A stretch of DNA of 11,340 nt from Methanobacteriota archaeon (GCA_005878665.1 VBLR01000078.1:1-11340); one strand, 5' to 3'. Shown: positions 1 through 7,241, counted from the first letter of the stretch. Program-made: numbers and translations. The notes: generated by a model from the sequence alone, not told the origin.

Positions 1-468
1 AAGCATGATGTCGGCCGTGGCGACGACATCGCCGAGGCCCCAGCTCAACTCCCGAAGATCCCGCGCTCGAACGGCCTCGATCGTCACCGCATCATCCAAG
101 CGCTTCCGTCGCAGCAGGCGCTCGTATCGCGTCCTCGGCGAAGCATGGACCGCGACGACCACGAGGGCCTCTCCGAACGCCTTTCGGAACACATCGAGCT
201 CCGCCCGGCCGCGGAGGCCGTCGACCACGACGCGGTCTCCGTGGATTCGCGGCAAAGTGCGCTCCGCCCAGATTCCGAATCCGTGAGCCTCCCGCTCCGC
301 CTGGGCCATGCCCCCGACCGCGGCATCGGTGATCGGGAGGCCTCGACGCTTGGCTTCTTCCCGAACGACATCACCCATCCGAACGACGGAGAAGCCGAGG
401 TCCTTTGCGACGACGAGGACTTCCTCCTTCCCGCATCCCGGCATGCCGGTGACGCAGATGACCTTCAC
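1..468 (-). CDS. UPF0200-type P-loop nucleotide kinase-like protein (3' truncated by window edge)
   Basis: The translated part (156 residues) begins with a beta strand and P-loop GMPGCGKE at residues 8-15, then an RMGDVVREEA segment near residues 31-40, which is characteristic of the archaeal UPF0200 family, relatives of dephospho-CoA and adenylate kinases. Lysine 14 of the Walker A motif is followed by Glu instead of Ser/Thr, which I recall in some members of this family. A VVVDGLRG strand-loop and an arginine-rich lid-like stretch (YERLLRRKRLDD) follow. The start is a GTG at 466-468: a stop lies at 493-495 in the same frame and there is no other ATG/GTG/TTG between. A CTTAAG core about 27 bp upstream fits a leaderless transcript. 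The substrate of this family is not established, so no precise reaction is claimed. The C-terminus lies outside the window. The gene is divergent from the exported-protein gene. Confidence 0.85.
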   Translation of the reverse strand, partial: MKVICVTGMPGCGKEEVLVVAKDLGFSVVRMGDVVREEAKRRGLPITDAAVGGMAQAEREAHGFGIWAERTLPRIHGDRVVVDGLRGRAELDVFRKAFGEALVVVAVHASPRTRYERLLRRKRLDDAVTIEAVRARDLRELSWGLGDVVATADIML

Positions 469-489
469 GCCGCGAGGAAATGGAAGGCC

Positions 490-500
490 GGCTTAAGGGT
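490..500 (-). promoter_or_regulatory. Possible TATA-like element for the UPF0200-type gene
   Basis: The minus strand reads CCCTTAAGCC here, about 25-30 bp before the GTG at 468, where an archaeal TATA box would sit for a leaderless transcript. CTTAAG is palindromic, so it could also serve the divergent plus-strand gene. It is weak compared with the consensus. Confidence 0.3.
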
Positions 501-538
501 TTCCCGCGGGACGACCATGAGACGCCGCGGCGATCCAG

Positions 539-1591
539 TTGGGTGCCGCGCCCAATTCACTGGAGGGTTCAAGCTCATATATCCCGGATCGTCTCTGGGG
601 TGCCACGGGCGCAAGGTCCACCGCAGGTCTTGTCGTCTTCGTGATCCTCCTTCTAGGCGTCGCCCCCTGGTTCTCCGATTTCGCATTTGCTGGTCGGCCG
701 ACAGTCGCGCCACGGGTCCTGATCGTCATCTTCAATCCGGTCATCGAGGCACAGGGCAAACAACGGCTCGTGGATCTGATGGGCTGGAACGATCCGAACT
801 CGTTGAGCCAAGAATATGCGCAAGTGATCCAGGAAAGCAGTGGCGGATACGTCGAGTACCAAGTCGACGGGACAATCGAGATTGATGGGTACCCTGCGAA
901 GAACAACGGCCACGTCTTTACGGATGAAGAATACTTGGAATGCCTTACGCCCAGCCGCGGATATAATTGCGTCCTCCTCATCGACTACCCCGACTTCCTC
1001 GAGGGCTACGGGATCTGCAGCTTCGCAAACGAGCGAAAAGTCACCGAGTTGTGGCTTTGGGGAGGCCCGTGGTTCGGCTTCTGGGAGGCGGTTCAAGCGG
1101 GTCCGCATCCCATTTCGACGAACGGTCCGCCGATCCTCGGGACCTCGTGCAAACGGACCCTCGACATCATGGGATTCAACTACGAGCGCGGATTGGCGGA
1201 GATGCTCGAGGACTTCGCCCACCGGGTGGACGGGAATATGCAATATGTGTACGGTACCCGGCTCCCGGACGAGACGACTCCCTGGAACCGATTTGCGTTG
1301 CTGGATCGGGACGTACCCGGCCGGGGGGGATGCGGAAACGCCCACCTCGCAGTGAACGCGGCACCTGGGGCCGACTACGATCGGGAAAACCCGAGGACGG
1401 TGCCTTCTTCCTGCCCGGACTTCCTCAATTATCCGGACCTGACGGGCACATTCGTAGACCTCAACTGCTCGGCCTGGGGGTGCACCACGATCGGCTATCT
1501 CGAATGGTGGTTGCACCATCTACCGAGGAGCACGGGTCGGACGGACGGGAAACTCAACAATTGGTGGGCCTACGTCATCCACCTGCACTAG
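539..1591 (+). CDS. Cysteine-rich exported protein of unknown function
   Basis: The frame gives 350 residues from a TTG at 539. A hydrophobic run at residues 31-45 preceded by Arg26, then AFA at 49-51, looks like a signal peptide cut before GRP. The mature part has eight cysteines (135, 144, 160, 204, 265, 292, 310, 315), compatible with disulfides outside the cell. Striking blocks are LWLWGGPWFGFWEA (171-184), MGFNYERGLAEMLEDFAHR (211-229), CGNAHLAVN (265-273) and, near the C-terminus, EWWLHHLP (322-329) and NNWWAY (340-345). From memory these resemble a family of uncharacterised exported bacterial proteins, for example in Chloroflexi; this was not searched. No catalytic class can be assigned. 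The start is uncertain: the only in-frame alternative before the hydrophobic segment is GTG at 641, and a TATA-like TCATATAT at 575-582 lies inside the longer version. GTG-641 would lack a basic n-region. The codons show strong GC at third positions, so the frame itself is well supported. Confidence 0.75.
   Translation: MGAAPNSLEGSSSYIPDRLWGATGARSTAGLVVFVILLLGVAPWFSDFAFAGRPTVAPRVLIVIFNPVIEAQGKQRLVDLMGWNDPNSLSQEYAQVIQESSGGYVEYQVDGTIEIDGYPAKNNGHVFTDEEYLECLTPSRGYNCVLLIDYPDFLEGYGICSFANERKVTELWLWGGPWFGFWEAVQAGPHPISTNGPPILGTSCKRTLDIMGFNYERGLAEMLEDFAHRVDGNMQYVYGTRLPDETTPWNRFALLDRDVPGRGGCGNAHLAVNAAPGADYDRENPRTVPSSCPDFLNYPDLTGTFVDLNCSAWGCTTIGYLEWWLHHLPRSTGRTDGKLNNWWAYVIHLH
575..582 (+). promoter_or_regulatory. 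TATA-like sequence near the start of the exported-protein gene
   Basis: TCATATAT stands out from GC-rich surroundings. If used, transcription would begin near 605 and translation could only begin at GTG 641, giving a signal peptide without a basic n-region. If the gene starts at TTG 539 this is merely coding sequence. Confidence 0.3.
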
Positions 1592-1708
1592 GCGGAATCA
1601 CGATTCGACGCGTTTCTGAAAAGATGCCTGTGGCGAGCGCACGAGTGCCACGAGGGACGCGTTTGCTCCGGCCTGAGGCGGAGGCGTTCCTCCCTCGATT
1701 CCGGAGAG

Positions 1709-1720
1709 CAAAATAGAAAT
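1709..1720 (+). promoter_or_regulatory. Probable TATA box of pdxS
   Basis: The A/T-rich run CAAAATAGAAAT sits in GC-rich DNA in the 191-nt gap between the exported-protein gene and pdxS. A start of transcription about 25 bp downstream would fall near 1738-1742, just before the purine-rich GGAGGA at 1745-1750. Confidence 0.5.
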
Positions 1721-1744
1721 ACCCACGGACCGTAGCTTCGGCCC

Positions 1745-1750
1745 GGAGGA
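1745..1750 (+). promoter_or_regulatory. Strong Shine-Dalgarno-like GGAGGA ahead of the pdxS frame
   Basis: GGAGGA is a near-perfect anti-16S match but lies 32 nt before the ATG at 1783, too far for normal use. It lies 5 nt before an in-frame ATC codon at 1756-1758, followed by codons for PLDLDLTRM. This raises the possibility of a non-canonical start, or of an unnoticed base error. The frame is closed by a TAG at 1714-1716 and has no ATG, GTG or TTG between that stop and 1783. Confidence 0.4.
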
Positions 1751-1782
1751 ATACTATCCCCCTCGACCTCGACCTGACGCGG

Positions 1783-2775
1783 ATGCGATTCGGCACCGAA
1801 CTGCTGAAGCGCGGGTTCGCGAAGATGCAGAAAGGGGGCGTCGTGATGGACGTCACGAACGCGGAGCAAGCGGCGATCGCGGAAGAAGCGGGCTCCGTCG
1901 CGGTGATGGCCCTCGAGCGCGTTCCGGCGGACATCCGGGCGGCCGGCGGCGTTGCGCGCATGGCCGATCCGATCCGGATTCAAGAGATTATGGATTCCGT
2001 GACGGTCCCCGTGATGGCCAAATGCCGGATCGGACACGAGGCCGAGGCCCGGGCCCTCGAGTCCATGGGCGTCGACATGATCGACGAGTCCGAAGTCCTG
2101 ACGCCGGCCGACCCGTTTTTCCACGTCAACAAGAGGACCTTCAGCGTTCCGTTCGTGTGTGGATGCAGGAACCTAGGCGAGGCCGTCCGGCGAGTCTGGG
2201 AGGGCGCCGCCATGATCCGCACGAAGGGCGAAGCGGGGACCGGGGACATCATCGAAGCCGTCCGCCACGTTCGGCTCGTGAACAGCGCCATCGTGGAGCT
2301 GACGAGCAAGAACAAAGAACAGCTGTACATGATCGCCACCAAGTTTGCGGACAGCTACACGGTGCTCCTCAAGGAGGTTCGGAGCACCCACGGCGAGCTG
2401 GCTTCCGTCTCGGAGGCGGACGTCGTATTCGCCAACGAGAACCTCGACACGATTACGGAGGGGCTCTTCCAGATTCTCACCGAGGTCAAGAAGATTCAGC
2501 GCCTGCCCGTCGTCAACTTCGCGGCGGGTGGAGTCGCAACGCCGGCCGATGCGGCCCTCATGATGATGATGGGCTGTGACGGCGTCTTCGTTGGGTCCGG
2601 CATCTTCAAATCGGAGAATCCGGACGGCCGCGGCCGCGCGATCGTCGATGCGGTCGCGCACTTCGATGATCCGGCGACCGTCGCGGAGGTCTCGAAAGGC
2701 ATCGGCCTCGCGATGAAAGGCATGGACGCTAAGGCGCTGCCGCTCGAGGCGCGGTTGCAAGACCGCGGTTGGTGA
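1783..2775 (+). CDS. pdxS: Pyridoxal 5'-phosphate synthase subunit PdxS (Pdx1)
   Basis: PdxS makes pyridoxal phosphate from ribose 5-phosphate, glyceraldehyde 3-phosphate and ammonia supplied by PdxT, as a dodecameric barrel enzyme in the cytoplasm. The 330 residues carry all family landmarks: GGVVMDV with Asp23, ERVPADIRAAGGVARMADP (45-63), AKCRIGH with Lys80, RTKGEAGTGD with Lys148, and NFAAGGVATPADAA plus GVFVGSGIF near the end. Asp23, Lys80 and Lys148 correspond to the catalytic Asp24, Lys81 and Lys149 of Bacillus. An extra helical segment between about residues 170 and 235 matches the longer archaeal form and is absent from Bacillus. ATG 1783 gives an N-terminus (RFGTELLKRGFAKMQKGG) in register with the Methanocaldococcus and Bacillus proteins. 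The frame continues upstream, with a strong Shine-Dalgarno in front of an ATC at 1756. No pdxT is in the window. The last 47 bp overlap the end of nog1 on the other strand. Confidence 0.97.
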   Translation: MRFGTELLKRGFAKMQKGGVVMDVTNAEQAAIAEEAGSVAVMALERVPADIRAAGGVARMADPIRIQEIMDSVTVPVMAKCRIGHEAEARALESMGVDMIDESEVLTPADPFFHVNKRTFSVPFVCGCRNLGEAVRRVWEGAAMIRTKGEAGTGDIIEAVRHVRLVNSAIVELTSKNKEQLYMIATKFADSYTVLLKEVRSTHGELASVSEADVVFANENLDTITEGLFQILTEVKKIQRLPVVNFAAGGVATPADAALMMMMGCDGVFVGSGIFKSENPDGRGRAIVDAVAHFDDPATVAEVSKGIGLAMKGMDAKALPLEARLQDRGW

Positions 2776-3730
2776 CCTGCTCCAAGAGCAAGTCCAGCAC
2801 CTCGCGCACGCCCGACCCCGTCATGGCTGATACTCGAAACTCACCCGAGCGAGGGCCTTCGCCGAGGTCACTTTTCGTCGCCGCGACGACGATCGGCACA
2901 TCCGGGAACAGCGTCCGGACTTCTTCGAGGAGCCGACGCTGGGCATCGAGCGGATAGCCGCACGTTTCGGTCGGGTCCAGGAGAAAGAGCACGCCGTTCG
3001 CGAGATGGGCGAGGGCCGCGATCGCTTGGCGTTCCATCTTGTTCCTCTTGTCCATCGGCCGATCGAGAAGCCCGGGTGTGTCGAGGATTTGGAAACGGTG
3101 CACCCCCCGGTCGAAGTGGCCGAGCGACACGCCCTTCGTCGTAAAGGGGTAGTCCGCGACCTTCGGACGACCGGTGGAGGCAGCGCGCACGAACGAACTC
3201 TTGCCGACGTTCGGATAGCCCGCGACCACAATCGTCGGGATCGCAGGGTCGACCTCCGGGATCCGACGCAAAGCCATGCGAGCGGCAACCAGGGCATCGA
3301 GGTCAGGTGCGATCTGCTTCACCACGGACGAGAGACGGCCGTACGCCTCCCGGCGTAGTTCGCCGACGGCGTTCCCCGCGGCCCGACCGATCTGCCTCCG
3401 GTAGTTCCGGGTGATGTCCCGCGCCTTGTCCGCGGCCCAGTCGAGGGCCGCGAGATGTTTTTTCAGTCGGCCCAGATCGACGAGGACATCGACGAGTTCG
3501 CGGTAGAACGGAGGCAGGCGGTCCAGGCTTGGGAAGCCTTTCACATATCCGCGTAGCGTCGACGCAATCGCGTCCCCGGCGCCGCGCACCCGAGCGATCG
3601 CGAGGTTCCGCGCCCGCGCCGCCCGGTCCGGTCCCGCGGCGGTCGCCTTGGAGGCCCGTCCGAACGCCTTGTCCAGGAGGGACTCGGCCGTCAGGATCGA
3701 CGGCAGCTCGAACACGGTCGCTCGAATCAC
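2729..3730 (-). CDS. NOG1-type GTPase, ribosome assembly
   Basis: This is an Obg-like TRAFAC GTPase of the NOG1 family, which acts in maturation of the large ribosomal subunit. The 333 residues match the short archaeal form, without the long C-terminal part of eukaryotic NOG1. An N-terminal helical domain (about 1-160) precedes the G domain: G1 GYPNVGKS at 171-178, G2-region PFTTKG at 195-200, G3 DTPG at 217-220, G4 TKSD at 285-288 (a variant of NKxD) and G5-like SAMTG at 301-305. The start is GTG at 3728-3730, chosen because the following residues (FELPSILTAESLLDKAFGRASK) match the usual NOG1 N-terminus; no clear Shine-Dalgarno precedes it. The DedA-like gene lies 24 nt upstream on the same strand, so co-transcription is likely. 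The 3' end overlaps pdxS tail-to-tail. Confidence 0.93.
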   Translation of the reverse strand: MIRATVFELPSILTAESLLDKAFGRASKATAAGPDRAARARNLAIARVRGAGDAIASTLRGYVKGFPSLDRLPPFYRELVDVLVDLGRLKKHLAALDWAADKARDITRNYRRQIGRAAGNAVGELRREAYGRLSSVVKQIAPDLDALVAARMALRRIPEVDPAIPTIVVAGYPNVGKSSFVRAASTGRPKVADYPFTTKGVSLGHFDRGVHRFQILDTPGLLDRPMDKRNKMERQAIAALAHLANGVLFLLDPTETCGYPLDAQRRLLEEVRTLFPDVPIVVAATKSDLGEGPRSGEFRVSAMTGSGVREVLDLLLEQVTNRGLATAPRAAAP

Positions 3731-3754
3731 GCAGGCGGGATAAGCCTGTGGGTC

Positions 3755-4273
3755 TCACACATGGATGAGGTTCGCGCCGATCACGAACGCCATCGCGAGG
3801 ATCGCGACTCGATTGACGGCCGCGAGGAAGTTCGCGATCAGGAACATGTTCCTCTCGAGGGCCTTTCCTTCTTCGTTGAAGAGCGAGTAGACGTAGATGG
3901 GGATCGTGTCGCTCATCATCGGGACGCTGAGGAGGAGGTACAGGCCGGTGTAACCGGTCTTGCCGACCAGCCGTTCGGCCTTCGCCACGAACCACCGAGC
4001 GATCCGCCATCGCTCGGACCACTTGCGGACGGAGCCTTCGAGGTTCAGGCCCAGCCAAAAGATGAGCCACGCCCCGACGGTCTTCCCGGCCGCGATCGCG
4101 AGGCCGATGCTCGCGAGGTATCCCCAACGACCTTCGATCAGCGGCAACAGAAGGGCGATTTCGATCGGGATCGGCAAGACGAGCGCGACGAGGATCGCAT
4201 AGCCGAAAGCGATTAGCAGGTACAGCCACGGGGTGTTGTAGGCGTCGTTCAGGATCTGGAGGAGGTCGACCAC
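3755..4273 (-). CDS. DedA/VTT-like integral membrane protein
   Basis: The protein has 172 residues and four clear hydrophobic segments at about 16-45 (probably re-entrant or broken at the PIPIE turn), 51-76, 108-131 and 143-168. The segment AAGKTVGAWLIFWLGLNLEG (61-80) resembles the glycine-rich helix of DedA/VTT (SNARE-associated Golgi) proteins, and GYTGLYLLLSVPMMSDTIPI (107-126) resembles their second conserved block with a proline after a hydrophobic run. Proteins of this superfamily are linked to lipid scrambling or flipping and membrane homeostasis; a specific substrate cannot be read here. The start is GTG at 4271-4273, with a TATA-like TTTTATTA about 30 bp upstream, suggesting a leaderless or nearly leaderless transcript. 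nog1 follows 24 nt downstream. The assignment to the superfamily is by motif resemblance and is moderately sure; that it is a membrane protein is very sure. Confidence 0.8.
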   Translation of the reverse strand: MVDLLQILNDAYNTPWLYLLIAFGYAILVALVLPIPIEIALLLPLIEGRWGYLASIGLAIAAGKTVGAWLIFWLGLNLEGSVRKWSERWRIARWFVAKAERLVGKTGYTGLYLLLSVPMMSDTIPIYVYSLFNEEGKALERNMFLIANFLAAVNRVAILAMAFVIGANLIHV

Positions 4274-4300
4274 GGCGGTCGGATTCGTATCGGGTGTGGG

Positions 4301-4311
4301 TAATAAAAGGC
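4301..4311 (-). promoter_or_regulatory. TATA box for the DedA-like / nog1 transcript
   Basis: The minus strand reads CCTTTTATTAC in the 54-nt gap between taw1 and the DedA-like gene. It is centred about 32 bp before the GTG at 4273, so transcription would begin only a few bases before the start codon. This marks a likely separate transcription unit from rfcL-taw1. Confidence 0.6.
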
Positions 4312-4327
4312 GCGGCCGTGGATTCGC

Positions 4328-5278
4328 TCACTGCGGAATAGGATGGAGTGCGCCGTCCGGCGTCAGCAAGACCACGCGGCTGTCATCCCGCTCTGCCGCG
4401 ATCTGGTAGCCGACCCGATCCGCAAGGCGACTCGCGAAGGTCCGGATGGAGGCGTGGCTGGGGACGTTCTCCGCCTGAAGCCGGAGTCGGCTCTCGCCGA
4501 CGAAACTGTATCCTTTGCACTCAATGAACATCGGCTTCCCGAGCCGATCCAGTTCCGCGTACTCGTCCTCCCAACCGAGATTCCAGCCCTCTACTAGCGT
4601 GTGCCGGACCACGGTGCGGGTCGGCAGCGTTGGGAGGAGTGCGAGGGTCTCGCGCAGTTTGTTCCACTCGTGGTCCGACTTCGCCGCTACCAGTTTGCGG
4701 TAGATCTCTGCATTTGGTGCGGCGACCGTCACATAGAGCTGCGTCGGTAGACGGCCCTCGGCATGCATCCGGCGGAGGACCGCCGGCGTCGTCCCGTTCG
4801 TCACGAGGAACGTCGACATCTTGCGTCGCTTGAACTCGTCGATCATCTCTCCGAGCCGCTTGTACAAGGTTGGCTCACCCGTCAGGCTGATGGCCACGTT
4901 CGTCGGGTGCCACGCCTCAAGGAACCGCTCACGGCTCACGTTCGGATTCCCTTTGTAACCCGTCAGCAGCTCGCGTTGTCCGCGGATCGATTCGTCGACG
5001 ATGAAGGCCGGGTCGTCCGCGGCCAGGAGAGAATTCGATCCCCATTCCTGGGTGCGCCAGCAGAACTGGCAGGCGAGATTGCACGCATCCACGGCGGGGG
5101 TCATCTGGAGACAGCGGTGACTCTCGATCCCATAGAAGGTCTGCTTGTAGCATCCGACGCCTTTCGTGAGGCTCGCCTTCGTCCAGTGGCAGAGCTTCAC
5201 TCCGCTGTGCTCACCGACGATGCGGTAACCTTGGCGCTCGAGGACTTCCTGCTTCTGCGGGTCCACTTGCCGCGGCAT
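4328..5278 (-). CDS. taw1: S-adenosylmethionine-dependent tRNA 4-demethylwyosine synthase (TYW1/Taw1)
   Basis: This radical SAM enzyme converts N1-methylguanosine-37 of tRNA-Phe to 4-demethylwyosine using pyruvate, the tricycle-forming step of archaeal wyosine synthesis. The 316 residues hold the radical SAM motif CNLACQFC with Cys66, Cys70 and Cys73, and three more cysteines at 30, 43 and 56. That spacing (13, 13, 10, 4, 3) equals that of Methanocaldococcus TYW1 (26, 39, 52, 62, 66, 69), where the first three hold the second iron-sulfur cluster. CHWTKASL (30-37), SLTGEPTLY and LVTNGT are further family signatures. As usual in archaea there is no flavodoxin domain. The start is ATG at 5276-5278, 12 nt after the stop of the 185-residue unknown protein, with no obvious Shine-Dalgarno, so translation may be coupled to the upstream gene. 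Confidence 0.96.
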   Translation of the reverse strand: MPRQVDPQKQEVLERQGYRIVGEHSGVKLCHWTKASLTKGVGCYKQTFYGIESHRCLQMTPAVDACNLACQFCWRTQEWGSNSLLAADDPAFIVDESIRGQRELLTGYKGNPNVSRERFLEAWHPTNVAISLTGEPTLYKRLGEMIDEFKRRKMSTFLVTNGTTPAVLRRMHAEGRLPTQLYVTVAAPNAEIYRKLVAAKSDHEWNKLRETLALLPTLPTRTVVRHTLVEGWNLGWEDEYAELDRLGKPMFIECKGYSFVGESRLRLQAENVPSHASIRTFASRLADRVGYQIAAERDDSRVVLLTPDGALHPIPQ

Positions 5279-5290
5279 GACGGAGCCGGG

Positions 5291-5848
5291 TTAAAGGGCT
5301 TTCGCGGTGTAGCCCGATTGAAGGCCAGAGTCCCTCCGAGTCGTAGCACGCAAGGCGAGCAGTTCAATCTCGTCCGGATGAAACGTAAAGGTCCTGAACA
5401 GCGCACGCTTCGCGGTGATCTCTTCCAGGCGATCGAGTTCCGGGGAGAACGCGAGATCTCGGACCTTGTAGCGGCGGCCTCCATGGCGGAACGGAGCTGC
5501 GATGTTCGTCGCGAAGACCGCTTCGACCCATGCGCGGTCGACGCCCGAGACCCGCCGAAACACCCACCACGGGTCAAAGTGCACGAGCTCGTCAAAATCT
5601 TGGAGTGGGACCGATTCGATTCGTCGCAGGTCACGGACTCGGAGCGCGGTCCGAAAACGAAATCGATCCGGTCGGAAGGGCGCATCGAGGACCATCGGTC
5701 GACCTTCCGAGAAGTTCACGACGACGAACGGCACCCGCCACCTTCGATCCACGAACGGGAACACATGGGAAGCCGCCCGCTCCGAATCCGCGAAGACGAT
5801 GCGCCGATCGACGAGCCCGCGCTGTCGGACCCGGCCCTCAATCGGCAT
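5291..5848 (-). CDS. Uncharacterised basic protein between rfcL and taw1
   Basis: I do not recognise this 185-residue protein. It is rich in Arg and Phe with no signal peptide or membrane segment. Visible features are a beta-like core (RVPFVVVNFSEGRPMVLDAP, about 38-57), an aromatic stretch FDELVHFDPWWVFRRV in the middle (about 84-99), and a C-terminal half with RRYKVRDLAF and a helix rich in charged residues. There is no cysteine. The ATG lies inside the end of rfcL (11-nt overlap), with a Shine-Dalgarno-like GAGGA 5 nt before it, and taw1 follows after 12 nt, so the three genes very probably form one transcript. High GC at third codon positions supports a real gene. The neighbours suggest an informational role such as nucleic-acid binding, but this is inference from position and basic charge only. 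Confidence 0.75.
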   Translation of the reverse strand: MPIEGRVRQRGLVDRRIVFADSERAASHVFPFVDRRWRVPFVVVNFSEGRPMVLDAPFRPDRFRFRTALRVRDLRRIESVPLQDFDELVHFDPWWVFRRVSGVDRAWVEAVFATNIAAPFRHGGRRYKVRDLAFSPELDRLEEITAKRALFRTFTFHPDEIELLALRATTRRDSGLQSGYTAKAL

Positions 5849-7205
5849 CGTCTTCCTCGTCGAAGGAGGAAAGCCGACCTTCCCCGGGTGCGCTGCCCGG
5901 ACCCCTCACCTTCGCTGCCTTCTCCAAGAGATGCTTCACCGCATGGCTCGTCTCCGTTTCGTTGAGGAGGAACGCCGCTTCCCGTTCGTCGAGGCCGAGC
6001 TCCGCGGTCAGGTGGACCCGCAACTCCTCGTCGCCCTCGAACAGGGTTCGGATCGTGGGCAGGAGCTCGCTGCGGACCAGCGCCTGCGAGACGTGCAAGG
6101 CCAGGGCCAGCTTCTTCGCGAGCGAATTGCGCGCGCCCCGCTGGGCACGGGACCGCGACATCTGGATCAGGTAGTACGGGAACTCAAGTTGGCTCCCGCG
6201 GGCGCGCCCCTTGCGGGCCACGGCGACGCCGCTCGACATCATCTCGCTCGCGTACGACCAGAGGCCGTACCGCTGCCGGCGTCGCGTCCGCCCGAGGTAG
6301 ATGTCCGCTCGGCTCAGGGCCTCGTACCCGCGCACCAGGTCGTCGGGTCGCGAGAATTCATGGCCGAGATTCTGGTCGACCCAGAGGATCAAGTCCTCCG
6401 GGGATTCGTCGAGCTCCCGTACCGCATCGCGGGCCCGCCGCGCGTCGCCGGAGCGCAAGATCTCCTCGAGGACCGGGAAGATCGTCCGCGCGCGATCCCG
6501 GTAGCCCAGGGCCCGCGTGGCCTCCGCGAGGACGGACCGTTTGCCGAGCGCGAGCGACTCGAGATCGTTGATCGCGGACCGCAGGTCTCCGCTGGACCGT
6601 TCGACGATCACCTCGAGGACTTCGTCGGCAATGTCGACGCCTTCCTTGGAAGCGATGGTCCGTAGTATGTTTTTCATCGCATCCTCGTGAACGCCTTGAA
6701 ATTTAATGGTCTTACATAATCGCTTCAGAGACGACGACCGGCGTGTGAGGGCGTAGTAGTCATTCGCCACCAAGATGACCGGCTGCCGGGTCTCCTGGAT
6801 CATCTCAACGATCGCGCCGATCCCACCTTTGTCCTCGCGGCCGAACACGTTGTCGGCTTCGTCCAAGATGATCAGCTTGCGGCCTCCCTCCCGGGAACGA
6901 ACGAACTCGCCCGTTTCGGTAAAGGTCTGCAAGACGGCCCCGCGCGTCGCAACTCTACGGATCGCCTCCGCGTTGCGGCTGTCCGAGGCATTCATCTCGA
7001 CCGCGCTCCATCCCATCTCGTTCCCAAGGGCGAGTGCGGCGCTCGTCTTGCCGATGCCGGGATCGCCCTGGAGGATGACCGCGCGCTTGTCCGGTCGACC
7101 CTTGTCCCAGGCCGCGGCCCACTTTCGGAGTTCCGCGACGGCCGTGGGATTCCCGACGATCTCGTCGAGGGTCTTGGGTCGGTACTTCTCTGCCCAGCCG
7201 GTCAT
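5838..7205 (-). CDS. rfcL: Replication factor C large subunit (RFC-L), AAA+ clamp loader
   Basis: RFC-L with four small subunits opens the PCNA ring and loads it at primer-template junctions. The 455 residues start with GWAEKYRPKTLDEIVGN, the classic RFC box. Walker A GDPGIGKT is at 47-54, Walker B LIILDEAD at 111-118, sensor 1 ANDYY with Asn148, and sensor 2 SGDLRSAIN at 205-213. A helical collar domain follows, then a charged tail ending SFDEEDDAD. The tail segment GRLSSF (443-448) sits where archaeal RFC-L proteins carry a PCNA-binding PIP box but lacks the paired aromatics, so it would be a poor one. The start is ATG 7203-7205; the adjoining purine run GGGGAAA may help initiation. It leads a probable three-gene transcript with the 185-residue unknown protein and taw1. 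No small-subunit gene is in the window. Confidence 0.97.
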   Translation of the reverse strand: MTGWAEKYRPKTLDEIVGNPTAVAELRKWAAAWDKGRPDKRAVILQGDPGIGKTSAALALGNEMGWSAVEMNASDSRNAEAIRRVATRGAVLQTFTETGEFVRSREGGRKLIILDEADNVFGREDKGGIGAIVEMIQETRQPVILVANDYYALTRRSSSLKRLCKTIKFQGVHEDAMKNILRTIASKEGVDIADEVLEVIVERSSGDLRSAINDLESLALGKRSVLAEATRALGYRDRARTIFPVLEEILRSGDARRARDAVRELDESPEDLILWVDQNLGHEFSRPDDLVRGYEALSRADIYLGRTRRRQRYGLWSYASEMMSSGVAVARKGRARGSQLEFPYYLIQMSRSRAQRGARNSLAKKLALALHVSQALVRSELLPTIRTLFEGDEELRVHLTAELGLDEREAAFLLNETETSHAVKHLLEKAAKVRGPGSAPGEGRLSSFDEEDDAD

Positions 7206-7229
7206 TGATTTCCCCGGAAAGGGGCTGGA

Positions 7230-7241
7230 GCCATCATAACT
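7230..7241 (-). promoter_or_regulatory. Weak TATA-like element upstream of rfcL
   Basis: On the minus strand AGTTATGATGG lies about 30 bp before the rfcL ATG at 7205, at the spacing expected for a leaderless archaeal gene. It is a poor match to the TATA consensus and other A/T-rich sites exist farther upstream, so this is tentative. Confidence 0.25.

Noticed and set aside
3733..3749. Small inverted repeat CAGGC/GCCTG between the DedA-like gene and nog1
   Set aside because: Only 5-bp arms with a 7-nt spacer and no T-run; too weak to call a terminator or attenuator.
4763..5965. 400-codon plus-strand open frame opposite taw1 and the 185-residue gene
   Set aside because: It runs antisense to taw1, whose iron-sulfur cysteines are unmistakable, and its composition (Arg, His, Pro, Asp rich) is that of a mirror frame in GC-rich DNA.
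5502..6665. 387-codon plus-strand open frame opposite rfcL
   Set aside because: It is antisense to the conserved AAA+ gene and has no recognisable motif.
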